Assembly (NCBI GenBank): GCA_019973155.2
Contig: BPQB01000007.1
Coordinates: forward strand, 558,001 to 622,000
Direction of reading: 5' to 3'
DNA from: Phanerochaete sordida
Lineage: Eukaryota > Basidiomycota > Agaricomycetes > Polyporales > Phanerochaetaceae
DNA length: 64,000 nucleotides
The notes beneath the pieces are model-generated. The model saw only the letters and a list, made by a program, of their open reading frames with translations, was not told the DNA's origin and searched no databases. This document shows positions 11,293 to 22,809 of this stretch, piece by piece (the stretch's first letter is position 1; every line of letters starts with the position of its first letter). Both the position numbers and the translations under genes were made by a program.

Positions 11293-12347
11293 AGGAGGCG
11301 GACACGCACTGTCAGCCTCGACGACGTCCCCCATGACCCGCGTCACGCTTCCCCACATCGCATCTGACATTTTCTGCCCCCCGTATCTGCTGGGTCGGTC
11401 GAGCTTTCCCTTCTCTTCGGCCGCTCTGTCCCTCTTGTTGCCCTGGCTCCTCACGACACGAAAACAGAATGACCAGCCCCCCTGTTGTTGTACGCTTATC
11501 CCGGGCCCTGCGAGCCCCTAATGCCTGCTACGTGCATGTTGTTTGTCGTTGCATAGATTCACCCATGGTGCATAGTTGTTTAATAGAAAACATCATACCA
11601 GACCGTCTCATTCTCGCCGGTGGGACGAACTTCGCGCAGCCCGACAGAACCAAAGGCGGCGGATGTGACGCAACGAGTGAGCACAGAGGTGCGAGGAGGT
11701 GGAGGGGCGCCGTCGGCCATGGTGTGTGAGTGAAACATGGAATGGGGCGCGCAGGGCCCGACCGAAGACATGATAATCCCTGACGTAGTTTCCTGAAAAC
11801 CCCGACAGTACCTCCGACTCAGTACCCCGGGCCCATGCCTGATGTCACAGTGACCCCAGAAACCCAGGTCAATCCGCGGATTTTACGCCATGCACGCTTC
11901 TCAGTGCTATGTATACTACCACGGAGAAGATTTGAAGGTACCTACTCCGTTGTGTAGCAATAGAGAGCGGGATCGCACTTCGCCGCTTTAGGTACAGGTC
12001 ACGCGCCGCCGCGGAGCGTCCGGCCGCGTCGCTCACACGACCTTGAACGACACTCGCGACGATGCGAGCTACGTTGTGATAAGTTACAGTTCGACTAACT
12101 GCCGCCTGTCTCTACTTCCTCTATGATATCATACTCTTATTTTTACTCTACATTTGCTACACGTACTCACTTCAGACCCCGAGGACCCCGCACGACGCCT
12201 GTCTTGCCCGACCACAATTGTTCGCCTGTCCCTCCATGCCCTGGCCATTGAGCTACCCACAGGTGCGTCGCAGCATCTCGATCGGCGTCCCACGCCACAG
12301 CGGTGCACGGATGCTGTTCTACAGCCCGCATACAATTACATTGGGCA
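11293..12347. other. Intergenic region, nothing supported
   Basis: 3' flanks of the MARVEL-like gene (+) and the PIF1-like gene (-), which converge here. No ORF with coding character, RNA gene or obvious repeat was seen. Confidence 0.5.
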
Positions 12348-14541
12348 TCAACTTGAGCACTCGTCCAAAACGCCCTCCCAGAGGCGGAGGCTGCCGTCGA
12401 CCGAGAACGTCTCCTGCCGCTCGAGCGCGCTGCGCCGCCGCGCCCGCTCGCGCGCGGCCTCCTGCCGCTCGAGCCCGGCGAGCCACCGGAGGACCGCCTC
12501 CGCGGCGACGACTCTGCACGGGGATGGTCAAGGCCTGCGGACGCATTGCGGACGCGCGAGGACTCACTTGGCAGGATCGAAGTTGAGCACCTGCAGCGTG
12601 TCGGCGCTGACGGCGCGCGACAGCGCGACGTAGCCTGAGATGCGTCAGCCCGTGTGGGACCAGGAGCTGCGGGCCTGGGAGAGACGTACAGTGCCCCGGC
12701 GCGAAGGCGCGCTTGAGGTCGACCTTGACGCGTTCGAGCGTCTGGCCCTGGGACTTGTGGATCGTCAGCGCGTACGCGAGCATGAGCGGCACCTGTGCCC
12801 GCCATCAGCCGAGCCCGCATGCTGCACTCTGACAGGCCGTACCTGCTTCCGGGACGCGGCGATCCCGCCCGTGGCGTGCCGCGCCACGAAGGTGTGGTGC
12901 ACGCAGCACACATCGACGGTGTGCTCTCGCGAGCGGCCCTGGAAGAACCGGACGACGGGCCATGTCCTCGGATCCTTGCGTAGCTCTTCGACCTCGGTCA
13001 TCGCAGCGGCTTCTGCCGCGTCGCTGAACGTGCGTCCCGAGAGTGGGGCCAGCCCTATCGCGACACCGAGATAGACGTCGGGAGAGCGCCAGGCCTCGTC
13101 TGCGCAGCAGAACCGTGTGACGACGCCGAGGGAACCGTTGACGAGGACGCCCTGCACGAGGTTCTAGATTGACCCATGCGTCAGAGACGGATTGTGCTGT
13201 GGTAGATTGCTGCTGAGATTTACCTTGAGGAGCATGACCTGCGCTCCTTGCTATATCGTGCACGCAGCGAGGATCAGTCACGACTCACGACGCCGCGAGG
13301 GTGTGAAGATATGCATTACCTTCAGAGGCAGAAGTTTCGGCACTGAGATGCTGTCCAGAGCGTCCTGTAATGGTTTGCCTGCGAATATCTGGTTCGTGGC
13401 CGGGTCCCATCCTGGTTGGTCTGCGCCGAGAAAGGCTCGAGTATCTCCTAGGATCTTCTCAAGCTCCTCCAGATTTTTAGCGTTCGCATCATCTTTCCGA
13501 GGAAAGCTGCAGCTCGTGGTAAGAAGCGTGAGGGCAACGCAGGGTGCGGATGGCTTACAGCTCCGTTGGTTGAATGCCATCTGTGTACTGTATGTGCCGA
13601 GAGAGGCTTCGAAAGAATGCGACGGCTTCGGGCGTGATTTTTCCGGCCCTCAGGGCGTGGAGTTGATCGATGAAATCTCAATATCCTTCGTGTCAGTGCT
13701 GTCAATCCGCACTGTGCACGCTTTTTATTGCTTACACTTCTCTTTCTGCCTGAACACTGTGTGAAGCATCAGCGTGCGCTCAACACAACGCTTCCAGCAT
13801 TGACTCTTGAAGGCAAAAACGGCTGCCTGGCCCGAGTTGCCAATAGGAGGTAGCTGGAGAAAATCACCAGAAAGCACGAGCTGGCGTTCAAGGTCGCTGA
13901 GTGCGGAACGATTCGGGAGCAGTGCTTAGGCTTGATTTACCTGGATGTCACCAAAGGGCTTGCTTGATTCACGTATAAAACGCGCGATATGCTCCTATGT
14001 AGGCAGAAATGAAGTAGACACCATTGTCTGCGATAGAGGGAGCGTACCAGCTTATCCAGAAGGGCGCCATCAAGCATAGATACTGTCGATCCCACTGAGT
14101 AACAAGAACTTCGAGCTGAAACGGTGCTACTCACTCTCGTCGATGATCAACACCCTGCAGTCCAGCCACCTTTGCATCCCGACAGATACTCGCTCACTGG
14201 AATCCGAGTCTGATGAGCCATCGGGCCCACTCATCAGTCGATGGTAACGCTCTGGACCGACGAGGTCTACCAAGAGCTCCTCTACATCCTTTTTCCCATC
14301 TCCAATCCCGGCCCACGAGTGAATGGTCGATCCTCCGAGGCTCAGCGCCGCTAGGCCTGTGGACGCGGTCACGGCGACTGCAGATGACTTCATATTCCGT
14401 TCTTCTCGGAGCTCACGTATGATCTCGCCCAGTCCCTGCACAGCCAGTGAGGAATATATTCTTCTTACGCCGAACATGGTGCAGTACGGCTTCTTGTTCT
14501 GTAGTGAACTTCACGGCGTCCGACTCGTCCCGTGCCCTCAG
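12348..14541 (-). pseudogene. PIF1: PIF1-family DNA helicase, frame broken in the Walker A loop
   Basis: A 5'-3' SF1B helicase needed for telomere, mitochondrial and replication-fork DNA. Family motifs read in order: FTTEQEAVLHHV (Q-motif-like), NIFLTGCAGTG (Walker A start), TASTGLAALSLGGSTIHSWAG, VLIIDEISMLDG (Walker B), [80 protein letters not shown], then [14 protein letters not shown] and the stop at 12348. After GCAGTG the expected K-S/T and following residues are absent and the frame shifts. The upstream frame stops at 14413-14415, and the helicase continues in another frame from EIIRELREER. All later exons splice cleanly without further lesions. Further N-terminal exons are unresolved; a coding-like piece (FDRINAKYRRGDNPLT) lies at about 14,670-14,755. 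Confidence 0.85.
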
Positions 14542-15058
14542 CTGATGAGTATCGTCCACTGCAGAGTAACGGCTTGTGAGACACCGTGAGCTTCAAGAGA
14601 CACGACACTTACAAGACAAACCCTCAACACTCTGGTCTAGTATTCCCGCCATCTACGACGACCCAGACACCCGTAAGTTACGCCAGGACAGCACCCACTG
14701 AGGGCGGCTGGGTGGTCAAAGGATTGTCCCCGCGGCGGTACTTGGCGTTAATACGGTCAAAGGTACAGCAGGTCCAACGCAAGATAGTGGAAAGTGCTCG
14801 AGATTATGCAAGAAAATTGTCGTCAGGGTAGCAGTTCGCGACAGGCTAGCACAGTTCGCGCGTTCGTTCGCGACAAAGGTCCAACGTCCAGCGCGCATCC
14901 AACAGGCGCCACAACGTTATCGGCGCTGAATGCAATCTTATCGTTCGGCGCGTAGATTAGTCATCAGATTTTGGGCTTCGCCAGCTTGCAGGCGACAGAT
15001 GTAGTGCGTCCAAAACTCCAATACAAGATAGCTGAGAGCTAGTCACTATCTTTACGTA
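14542..15058. other. Intergenic region with possible 5' exon of the PIF1-like gene
   Basis: The minus-strand stretch at about 14,670-14,755 reads as coding-like sequence in one frame followed by a GTAACT donor, and may be an N-terminal PIF1 exon. The rest (14,820-15,058) shows no gene. Confidence 0.35.
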
Positions 15059-18000
15059 CTAACCATTGTCAGTTACCATTGCGCCCAGCTTGTCTTTGTC
15101 TCCTGAGGCATTGATCAGCGATGTGAAGAGCCCACGAGAGTCTCGAAGCAATTCGGTGGGAGGGCCAAACTCGACCTATCGTGGCATGAGAAGCACGTTA
15201 TGGCGGATGACGCGAGGACTTACGATACGCCCAGCATCGAGAACCATCTGTGCACGCAAGGTAAGCGAACTCTAGTTTTCGCAGTGTGCTGACTTAGACG
15301 TTAGATAGGGCACGTACGATCTGGTCCGAGTCCATGATGGTCTGCAAACGGTGTGCGATCGTGAGTACCGTTACGTCTTTCGGGACCTCTTTCCTCAGCG
15401 ATTCCTGGATGATAGCATCGGTGTTATAATCTGGTCGCAATATCAGCGTACTCCCGCGCATCGCTAGTGCATTTCGTACCGATGGCAGATGTCGCCTCGT
15501 CGAGAATGATCAGCTTGCTGCGCCGTACCATCGCGCGAGCGAGCGCAATGATCTGACGCTGTCCAACAGAGAGATTGCTTCCACTGCTTGAGACATGACT
15601 GTCCAGAGTCAGACGTGCTGCGTCTGTGTTGCTTTGCAGCGAGAAGAGGCCAGCTGCGCGAAGACCTTCGTTCAGTGTCGCGTCGTCGTGCTGGAAAAAG
15701 GGATCGAGATTCTCGCGGAGCGTCCCTGCGAGGAGCTCAGGCTGACAATAATATATAAGCCAAAATAATCGAAGGAGACGTGAGACACGTACCACTTGCG
15801 GAATTATGGTGATATTCGACCGAAGTGCATCAAGGTTGACAGAGTCAGTGGGCCGGCCGTCAAAGTAGACTGTGCCGTTCGTAGGTATAGAACGGAGCAA
15901 CGAAAGGGCCAACGAGCTCTAATGCGCTCGTCAGTGCACGTACACCATGGCCGGAAAGTGATTCCACCTTTCCGCTCCCCGTGCGACCAACTGAAGATGC
16001 ACTTTGAGATGTGGAGACTAGACGACGTTGATAATTCACACACCTATCCCAACACGCTCCCCGGGCTTCAGCTCGAAGGTGATGTCGTGCAAGACTTGAG
16101 GCCCTCCCTGATAGACGAGATGAGCTGAGGATCACTACTCTGGTAAACAAAGCGCACCTTCGAGTACGCAGCGGAGAGCTTTTCAACTCGGAGAGAACCA
16201 CTGGCTGGCCAATATGCGGGAGGAACCCCACTATCCGTGGACTCGGGCTCTTGCTCAATGACCAAATATTGATGAATCCTTTCCAAGCTGTTTGGAGTGA
16301 GGGCTCATGTCTGATGGTGCGGCAGGAGAGCGACAAACCTGTTGGCTGGGAGGCCTACGTCAATGTTGATATCAGACAGTCAAAGGGACCACATACCTTC
16401 CACCTGGAAGTCGTTCATCGTCAAAAAGAACCAGAGGATCAGATGGCTGAATCCATCTGTGTGAGGCGATCGCATCAGCTATGGAGCATTAGGGAGGGGG
16501 TGTCTACACATACCTGCCATGGACAGAGAGAATCCGATGCTCGAAGCATCCTGGCCAGATACGTACACCAAATATGCAGTAAGACAAGCCATGAAACCCG
16601 CCGCCAGAAGCTCGGCACGGATAGATATCCATTTACTTAGGTTCCTATAGATTCTAGATGTGGCCGTGAGTCGGTCCAGTCGACGATAGGATTCTTGTCT
16701 GAAGGCATCTTGGGCACCATATGCGCGGATGGACACTGCAGAGCGGCCATTAGCTTGACAAAAACTATGGACATCGAGAGACTTTTCACCAAGACCATCG
16801 ATAGCGGCGCTGATATGGCCCATGACCGGAGCTTTGTCGTTGCTCATCGCTCGCTTGACGGGCAGCTGCGCCTTCATATAGATCTGGAATAGCAAGCCGC
16901 CTAGCACGAACACAAGGACCCCTGGACCAGCAAATGTCGGAGACACCAGGATGACGGCGCAGAACTTGAGGAGCATCGTGGCGGTGATTTCAATGAGGAA
17001 GAAAAAGCCATCGGGGATCTGATTGTCGACTAGATGGGCACGGTAAGTCTCAGTCAACCACCAGCAAGCTGCGTGTGGACCCACCAGTGGCGATATCTTG
17101 TGTACAGCGGGTGATGATGCGGGAATATGGGGTCTTGTCGAGCCATCTGGACGGAAGTAAGTTGTATGTAGCCAACAGGAACGCTACATGCTTGACCTAC
17201 CTGAAGGTCGCATTCAGTACGGTGTCGATGAGGGCCTGATGTATGATGCGCGAAGCCCGAAGTGTGCCGTACATGTATACCATCCTGGCGACGATCAAAA
17301 ATAGCACCGACGATGCGCTGACTGCGGCATAAAGGGCCAAGTAACTGAAGATAGTGCGTTAGAGGCTTCGTTCGCTGGAGAAGGTTGAGACTTACTAGGA
17401 CACCGAAACTTGCGCCGGGTCGTGCATTTCGTATTCTCTGGCCCACAGACCAAGCACCCAAGTGTTCAGGATGCTCAGACAACGGCTGCCCAGGAAAGCA
17501 ACTAGGAATGTGACCCAGAATGCGGCAAGCCCGGGACCCTTTGCTGTATTTGCCAACAGCAGCTTCACTGTCGCCGCGGTTAATCGAGCCGCAGTTTAGC
17601 ATAGTCGGCCACGTACGCGATGACCAGGCGACGTGTCCTTCTGCGACTTCTTCTGCCACAATCAATTTGCCTGACAGTTGCTGCTTTCCTGATTCGTTCT
17701 GGGCTTCTCCTTCAGCATCGTCAGCCTCCTTGCCTTGCGACTTCTCTCCTGTCACTTCGGCAGACAACTCTGAGTCCCTCTCCAGTACATTTCTCATCGT
17801 GCCTTGACTCTTAATGCGCCCGTCTGCACCCATCGAGACAACAAAGTCGGCGATCGGAGCCGCCAGTGCAACGTTGTGAGTCTAGCGGACGTAAGCTCAG
17901 TTATGACCGCGATGACAGATCAACGATCAAACTCACAACCAGGATTACAGTGCGACCGCGCACAAGATCTCCTTGGAAGCACTCTTCGACGATTGAGTGC

Positions 18001-21000
18001 GCGGTATGTACGTCCAAAGCGGCCAAGACCTGCAGGTCTGTGAGGCAAGGCTCCAGAAATAAGTACCGAAGTACTTACGTCGTCGAGCAGCAATATCTCA
18101 GCATTGGAGTAGACTGCGCGAGCGAGCGTAATGCGGGCCTAGCCGAATATCGTGAGCTCAGTTCCTTTACCACGGACCGACGAAGTTACCTTCTGACCAC
18201 CGCTGAAGACACGAGTCAATCAGACGACAGAGTACATACAGCCACGACATACCTGAGAGTAACACCTCGTTCACCAACCTCCGTCCGGTCTCCTGCCTCG
18301 AACAACGACAAATCTCGTTCCAGGGCGCACTGTCTTAGCACTGCGGCAGATCAGTGACAGTTGCTGCAAACTACATGTTAAGAGAGCATACCTGCATTAT
18401 ACCGTTCTTGCTCGAAAGGTGCGCCGAAGAGAATATTATTCTGCTCGCCATCAGCCTGATGAAAATGGTGGTTCTACACATGTACTCACGCGAATGGTCT
18501 CATTGAGGATCCAGGACTCTTGAGCATGATACGCAACCCCCTTGTCCCGGGGTAGGCTAACGTAGGAATTGGTGCCCAACGGGACGTAGTGCATTTCTCC
18601 TGCGTGATACTAGTCAGCGAATCGGATTTGCCAGAGTACAAAGCTAGACTGACCGAGTAATGCCATCAGCAAGGACGTCTTGCCGCTCCCCGTAGGCCCC
18701 ACAACCAAATTGATGCGCCCACGCTGGAATACGAGTTCACCGCCGATGCAGAGCTTGAAGGTCTGCTGCGATACGAACGGGCCGGCAGGCGCTGCTGTAT
18801 TCCATGTGAAGGAGGCATCACGTATGCCGATGATACTGGGGTCGGATAGAGCACTAGCAGAACCCTGCTGTTGTACAAGATCCAGCTCGACGAAGGAGTC
18901 CAATAGTTCGGTCTGAAGCGAACGGTGAGCTGCATAGCTCATCACCGACGATGCCCGCTATCGCGTACCTTGCGGAGGAAGTCCGTGATCCTGTCCAGGC
19001 TCACCTTCGCTGTAACGATAGTTCAATGAGTCTATCTCGCGGTGGGAGCGTGTTGAAATACGAACCTTGTATGCACGAAGGGACGGAGGCGGTCCATCCC
19101 CGAAGGTGGTCCTGCAAAGTCAAAAAGACCTCTATTGCCGAGAAGACCTTCGAGGCTACGAGATATCAGTCGAGATCAAGGGGAACGGAGCATCAGAGAA
19201 GATCGTACCGGTGAGTTCGCCTTTCGCAACCAATGTCTTGTGGAATCGTCAGTAAATATTCCCGTCGATAGAGGACCATGCACAGCCTCACATAGCTCGC
19301 GAACGTGGCGATCATCGTCACCAGCGTGATGAGGACGCTAAGAGCATCCGTCAGCAAAAAGTAGTGCGGTGCAGAAGAAGTGCGACTCACTTGCTGACGC
19401 TGTTCACCAGCGAGAGCAGCCTGAAGTTCCGGAGCGCGTGCAGCTCTTCGCGGCGTCTCTCGTCAATGCGCTCGCCGATTTTGCGCTCCCACCCAAAGAG
19501 TTTTACCATCCTGATGGCGCTGCCCATGACTGGAAGGCTCGTGTCAGCGAGAGTCCGTGAGATCAGAGCCTCTATTCTTGCCCTCGGTTATCAAGCCAAC
19601 TCGAGCGTCGCTCTGCACATGGATAAATTAGCACGGCGCGTCTGCGAATATGCGCTGCGACGCACCTTTGCCATCCTCTTCTCCTGGAGTCTGTGGGAAT
19701 ACGTCGCGATGATGCCCGGAAGGTTCAGCATGACAACCATAGTGCCGACTCCGACCAACGCGCTGGCCATGCTTAGCTGAATACCCGACTCTATACCAGA
19801 GATTCGGGGACATACCTCCATCCCAGAAGCACGCACAGGAATATCATGCTCAGCACGATCTGGAGCGGCGTAAACCAGACTGGGGCAGGCTCCCATCAGA
19901 AAGAGCCGTTTGCATACACTGTCGGATCGGTCCTCACCAGCCATGATCCACCCATGCCCATTCTCGAGGTTGCTGACGTCCGACGAGACCAGGTTGTTGA
20001 TCCGGCCAGCGACACTACTGTGTATGTGTGCCGTACGAGCTGCGTTTGCGCCACCCTTGCCTGTAACAGGCGTTTCAGCGCCGCCGGCGGTCGACGTACT
20101 TGCGCTCTGGCCCTCGCCCGGCGTCGTGTCCGTATCGCTCTCGGCTGCTTCTACGATAACACTGGCACTTTCGCTGGCCTCCGCGCCAGAGGGAGTGCCG
20201 ATGTCCGTGGAGAGCCTGACGCGCAGCGCGTGCTCGAAGATGAGCTGCGTCAGCGTGTTTTGGGCCTCGACGAGGATGCGAAGCTGGGCGACGGCTGCCT
20301 CAGTATGCGGACAGCAGCGTGCAATCAGGGCGGCGGAGACGCACCGCGATAAACATGTACCGTCCAGAGACGAGAGCGGTCGCAGCGAAGCTAGTAAAGA
20401 AGGTGAGGATCCAGAACCAGGGCCGGATGGTCGCGCCTTCGCCTCCGGTCTCGAGGTAGCTGCAGTAAGATGTCAGGTGATAGACAATAGCGAGAAGGCG
20501 GCCGAGCTCACTGGAGGATCCTGTTCACTCCGATCGGCGTGAGGAAACCTGCTAAGCTCTGATATCCGTGTCAATAGGCTGCAGCAGACGGCTGATATGG
20601 CGGACTCACCAGCAGGATCAAGTGAAACCACAGCTCAAAATATTCCCATTCTGTGTCTTGTGAGCTATAGTCACAAATGCAGAAGTAGCGATCTTACTGT
20701 ACAGTCGCAGCAGTCCCCAGAAAACGTGTCTGCTAGACCTAGGATCCAAAGGATCAAGGTACTGGGGTGGTTGATCAGAGAGGGCAGCCGGTTGCGCGCT
20801 GTTCGACTTACGGGGGCGCTCCGTTTCGACATATGCTTCATGCGTTCATAGTCGCACAGCGGCGGAAGCCGTTCTACAACCTGGCGCGGCGAACGGTATC
20901 CATCCCAGACGACTGGGTTGAGGAAATTGAAGAACACTCTCGACAGAATGGAACACGTCTGCTCAGGATTTGGATTTGGTGTTGGGTCCTGATACAGAAT

Positions 21001-21672
21001 CAGCAATCTGCCGCTGCAGCACGGCGAGAAACGGACCTCTGGATCGTACGGCACGTATTCCCGCGGAAGCGTGAGTGGTACGATTACCGCGCAGACGGAC
21101 AACGCGACGAACGCTGTCCAGAAGAGGAGGTTCTGCTCGTCAGCAGGCTCAAGGTAGTATGTTGCGAGCGGCCACATGTCCCGGTAGAGGTAGGTCAGCC
21201 ATGTTGCGAGGAGTACCACGGTGAGGTGAGGCGATGCCTTGGTATTCCATGGCGAGGACGCGAGAGAGAGAAAGCTTACGACAGCTGTGTACGCCTAAAG
21301 GGTTTTGAGAACTGCGTGCGATGTTCAAGGCCTATCAGGACTTACATATGTCGCGCAAAGTGCGAATTGGCCTAAGCTCGGAGCCGACGATGTCGTAGAA
21401 GCGTAGATGGATATCGCGAGTAGCACGACGCAAGACAATGCCCGGAGCACGCTCAGGACCGTGGAAGTCAGGCCGCCCAAGCCAGCGACTCGCTTGACGA
21501 GTGACGAGCGACCGCGGGCATCATCACTTGAGGTGTGACTTGTAGAGGGAGCTCTCCCCGGTTCGCCCTGCGCGTACTGCGCGACAATCTGTGCAGCAAA
21601 GATGCACGCAGATATGCCAGCAGCGCAGATCGGCACGAAGAGGAGCACTTCAGAAGAGCTCGAAAGAGACAT
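15059..21672 (-). CDS. ABCC-type (MRP-like) full ABC transporter, copy A
   Basis: ATP-driven exporter of organic anions, conjugates or drugs, at plasma or vacuolar membrane. Order: N-terminal TMD0 helices from [19 protein letters not shown]; the linker [26 protein letters not shown]1 with an EHALR intracellular loop carrying a long Ser/Thr/Glu-rich insert; NBD1 with [17 protein letters not shown]-loop [26 protein letters not shown] and ILLLDDVLAALD; TMD2; NBD2 with [30 protein letters not shown] and [12 protein letters not shown]; then [11 protein letters not shown] and a C-terminal [16 protein letters not shown]. Over twenty short introns occur, one splitting the NBD2 Walker A. Both nucleotide sites look intact. 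It is the most diverged of four copies and is divergent to the P450. The exon model was not closed, and length is estimated at about 1,500 aa. Confidence 0.88.
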
Positions 21673-22809
21673 GACCGCCGAGGCCCCAGAAGTTAGCTGA
21701 CACTCGAATTTTATACTTCTAAGAACGTACGCGTGGTGTGCATCTGCGGAGCCTTATCGAGCCTCGGAAGCGAGGGCCAAGTCATTATCTGACATCGTGA
21801 GAGTGCACGCAAGTGTGCCTTCTAGGATTCGCCAGCCGGACCCAGCAGAATTCACTGGAGTCATACCCAAGGTGCCGACCATGCTGGTTCCCAATGTCTC
21901 TCCAATTTCGGTTCGGTAGCACTGTGAAGAGTTCGTAACTGGGCTGACTGAATTGTGAGATGCTGCACAACAAGCGGTCTGACTCTCAGCTATTACGATG
22001 GAAACTTGAAATGTCCTGGTAGAGCGCAACAAGCACAGGGAGAGAAGGCTTGCATAGGCTTGCACAAGCAGGAGGCCTGAAGAATGGGCGTGAACGCTTG
22101 AGCGCTTGAACCGCGGTTCGGTTCGGAACCTGTAGACGCGCAACGCACGCCACAAGGCTGCTTACATTATCACAAGTCTGACAAGTCAAACCACGACCAT
22201 GGTTTCTTTTCCGCCTACAAGATGGTTCTTTCTTGATCTACACGCTTACACGCTTGAAATCTGGTTAGCGTGCCTGAGTTATGCGCGCATGAGCAGCCGG
22301 AGCAGATGCAGCTACCACTCGGACACCTCGCAGCTGTTTCTACTACAGCAGATATCCGCTGCGCGGTCAAAGCTTCAAGCTCCAGCTTCAGGTGACAAGG
22401 ATCATGGCGTTCGAGTCAAATTGAGCTGCGGTATGTGCTCGTGACGTGTGAGCTAGCAGCGGGCTCGCATGCTGACCCATGTTTGATATGCAGAGTCGTA
22501 TACACTATCTGCCTTGTCATACTCAGTTGCGGCGACCGCGCACCGCACCGACGATACATGCGGTACTGTCATCTTGTAGTAAATTGCTGAGCGCTGAGCC
22601 ACGCTCCCACACAGCCCTTCAAAATCAGCAGGTGCTGCCTCACGCGTGCATTCGCGCTCCATCGAAGCTGATAGAGTGTGCTGGGCAGCTTCGATCTGCT
22701 TTCGCTCTCACGCCCATACCTATTGACTCCGAGCTTACAGATATAACACCCGCTCGATTCATAAGAATGGACTTGTGGATTCAAAAGTTCCCTCTCAACC
22801 GTGAACGCG
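21673..22809. other. Shared upstream region between ABCC copy A and the P450
   Basis: About 1.1 kb between two divergent starts (21672 minus, 22810 plus). On the copy A side it contains a TATAAA (minus, 21710-21715) and ACGCGT (21729-21734). No gene is seen; short open frames have no coding character. Confidence 0.5.
21710..21734 (-). promoter_or_regulatory. ACGCGT-TATA promoter module of ABCC copy A
   Basis: On the minus strand ACGCGT is followed 13 bp later by TATAAA, and the ATG at 21672 comes 37 bp after that. The same module with 12-bp spacing precedes copies C and D. Confidence 0.5.

Noticed and set aside
14437..14469. A 33-nt intron (GTAAGA...GCAG) that might rescue the PIF1 frame
   Set aside because: Length is a multiple of three, it would remove part of Walker A, and the downstream stop at 14413-14415 stays in frame.
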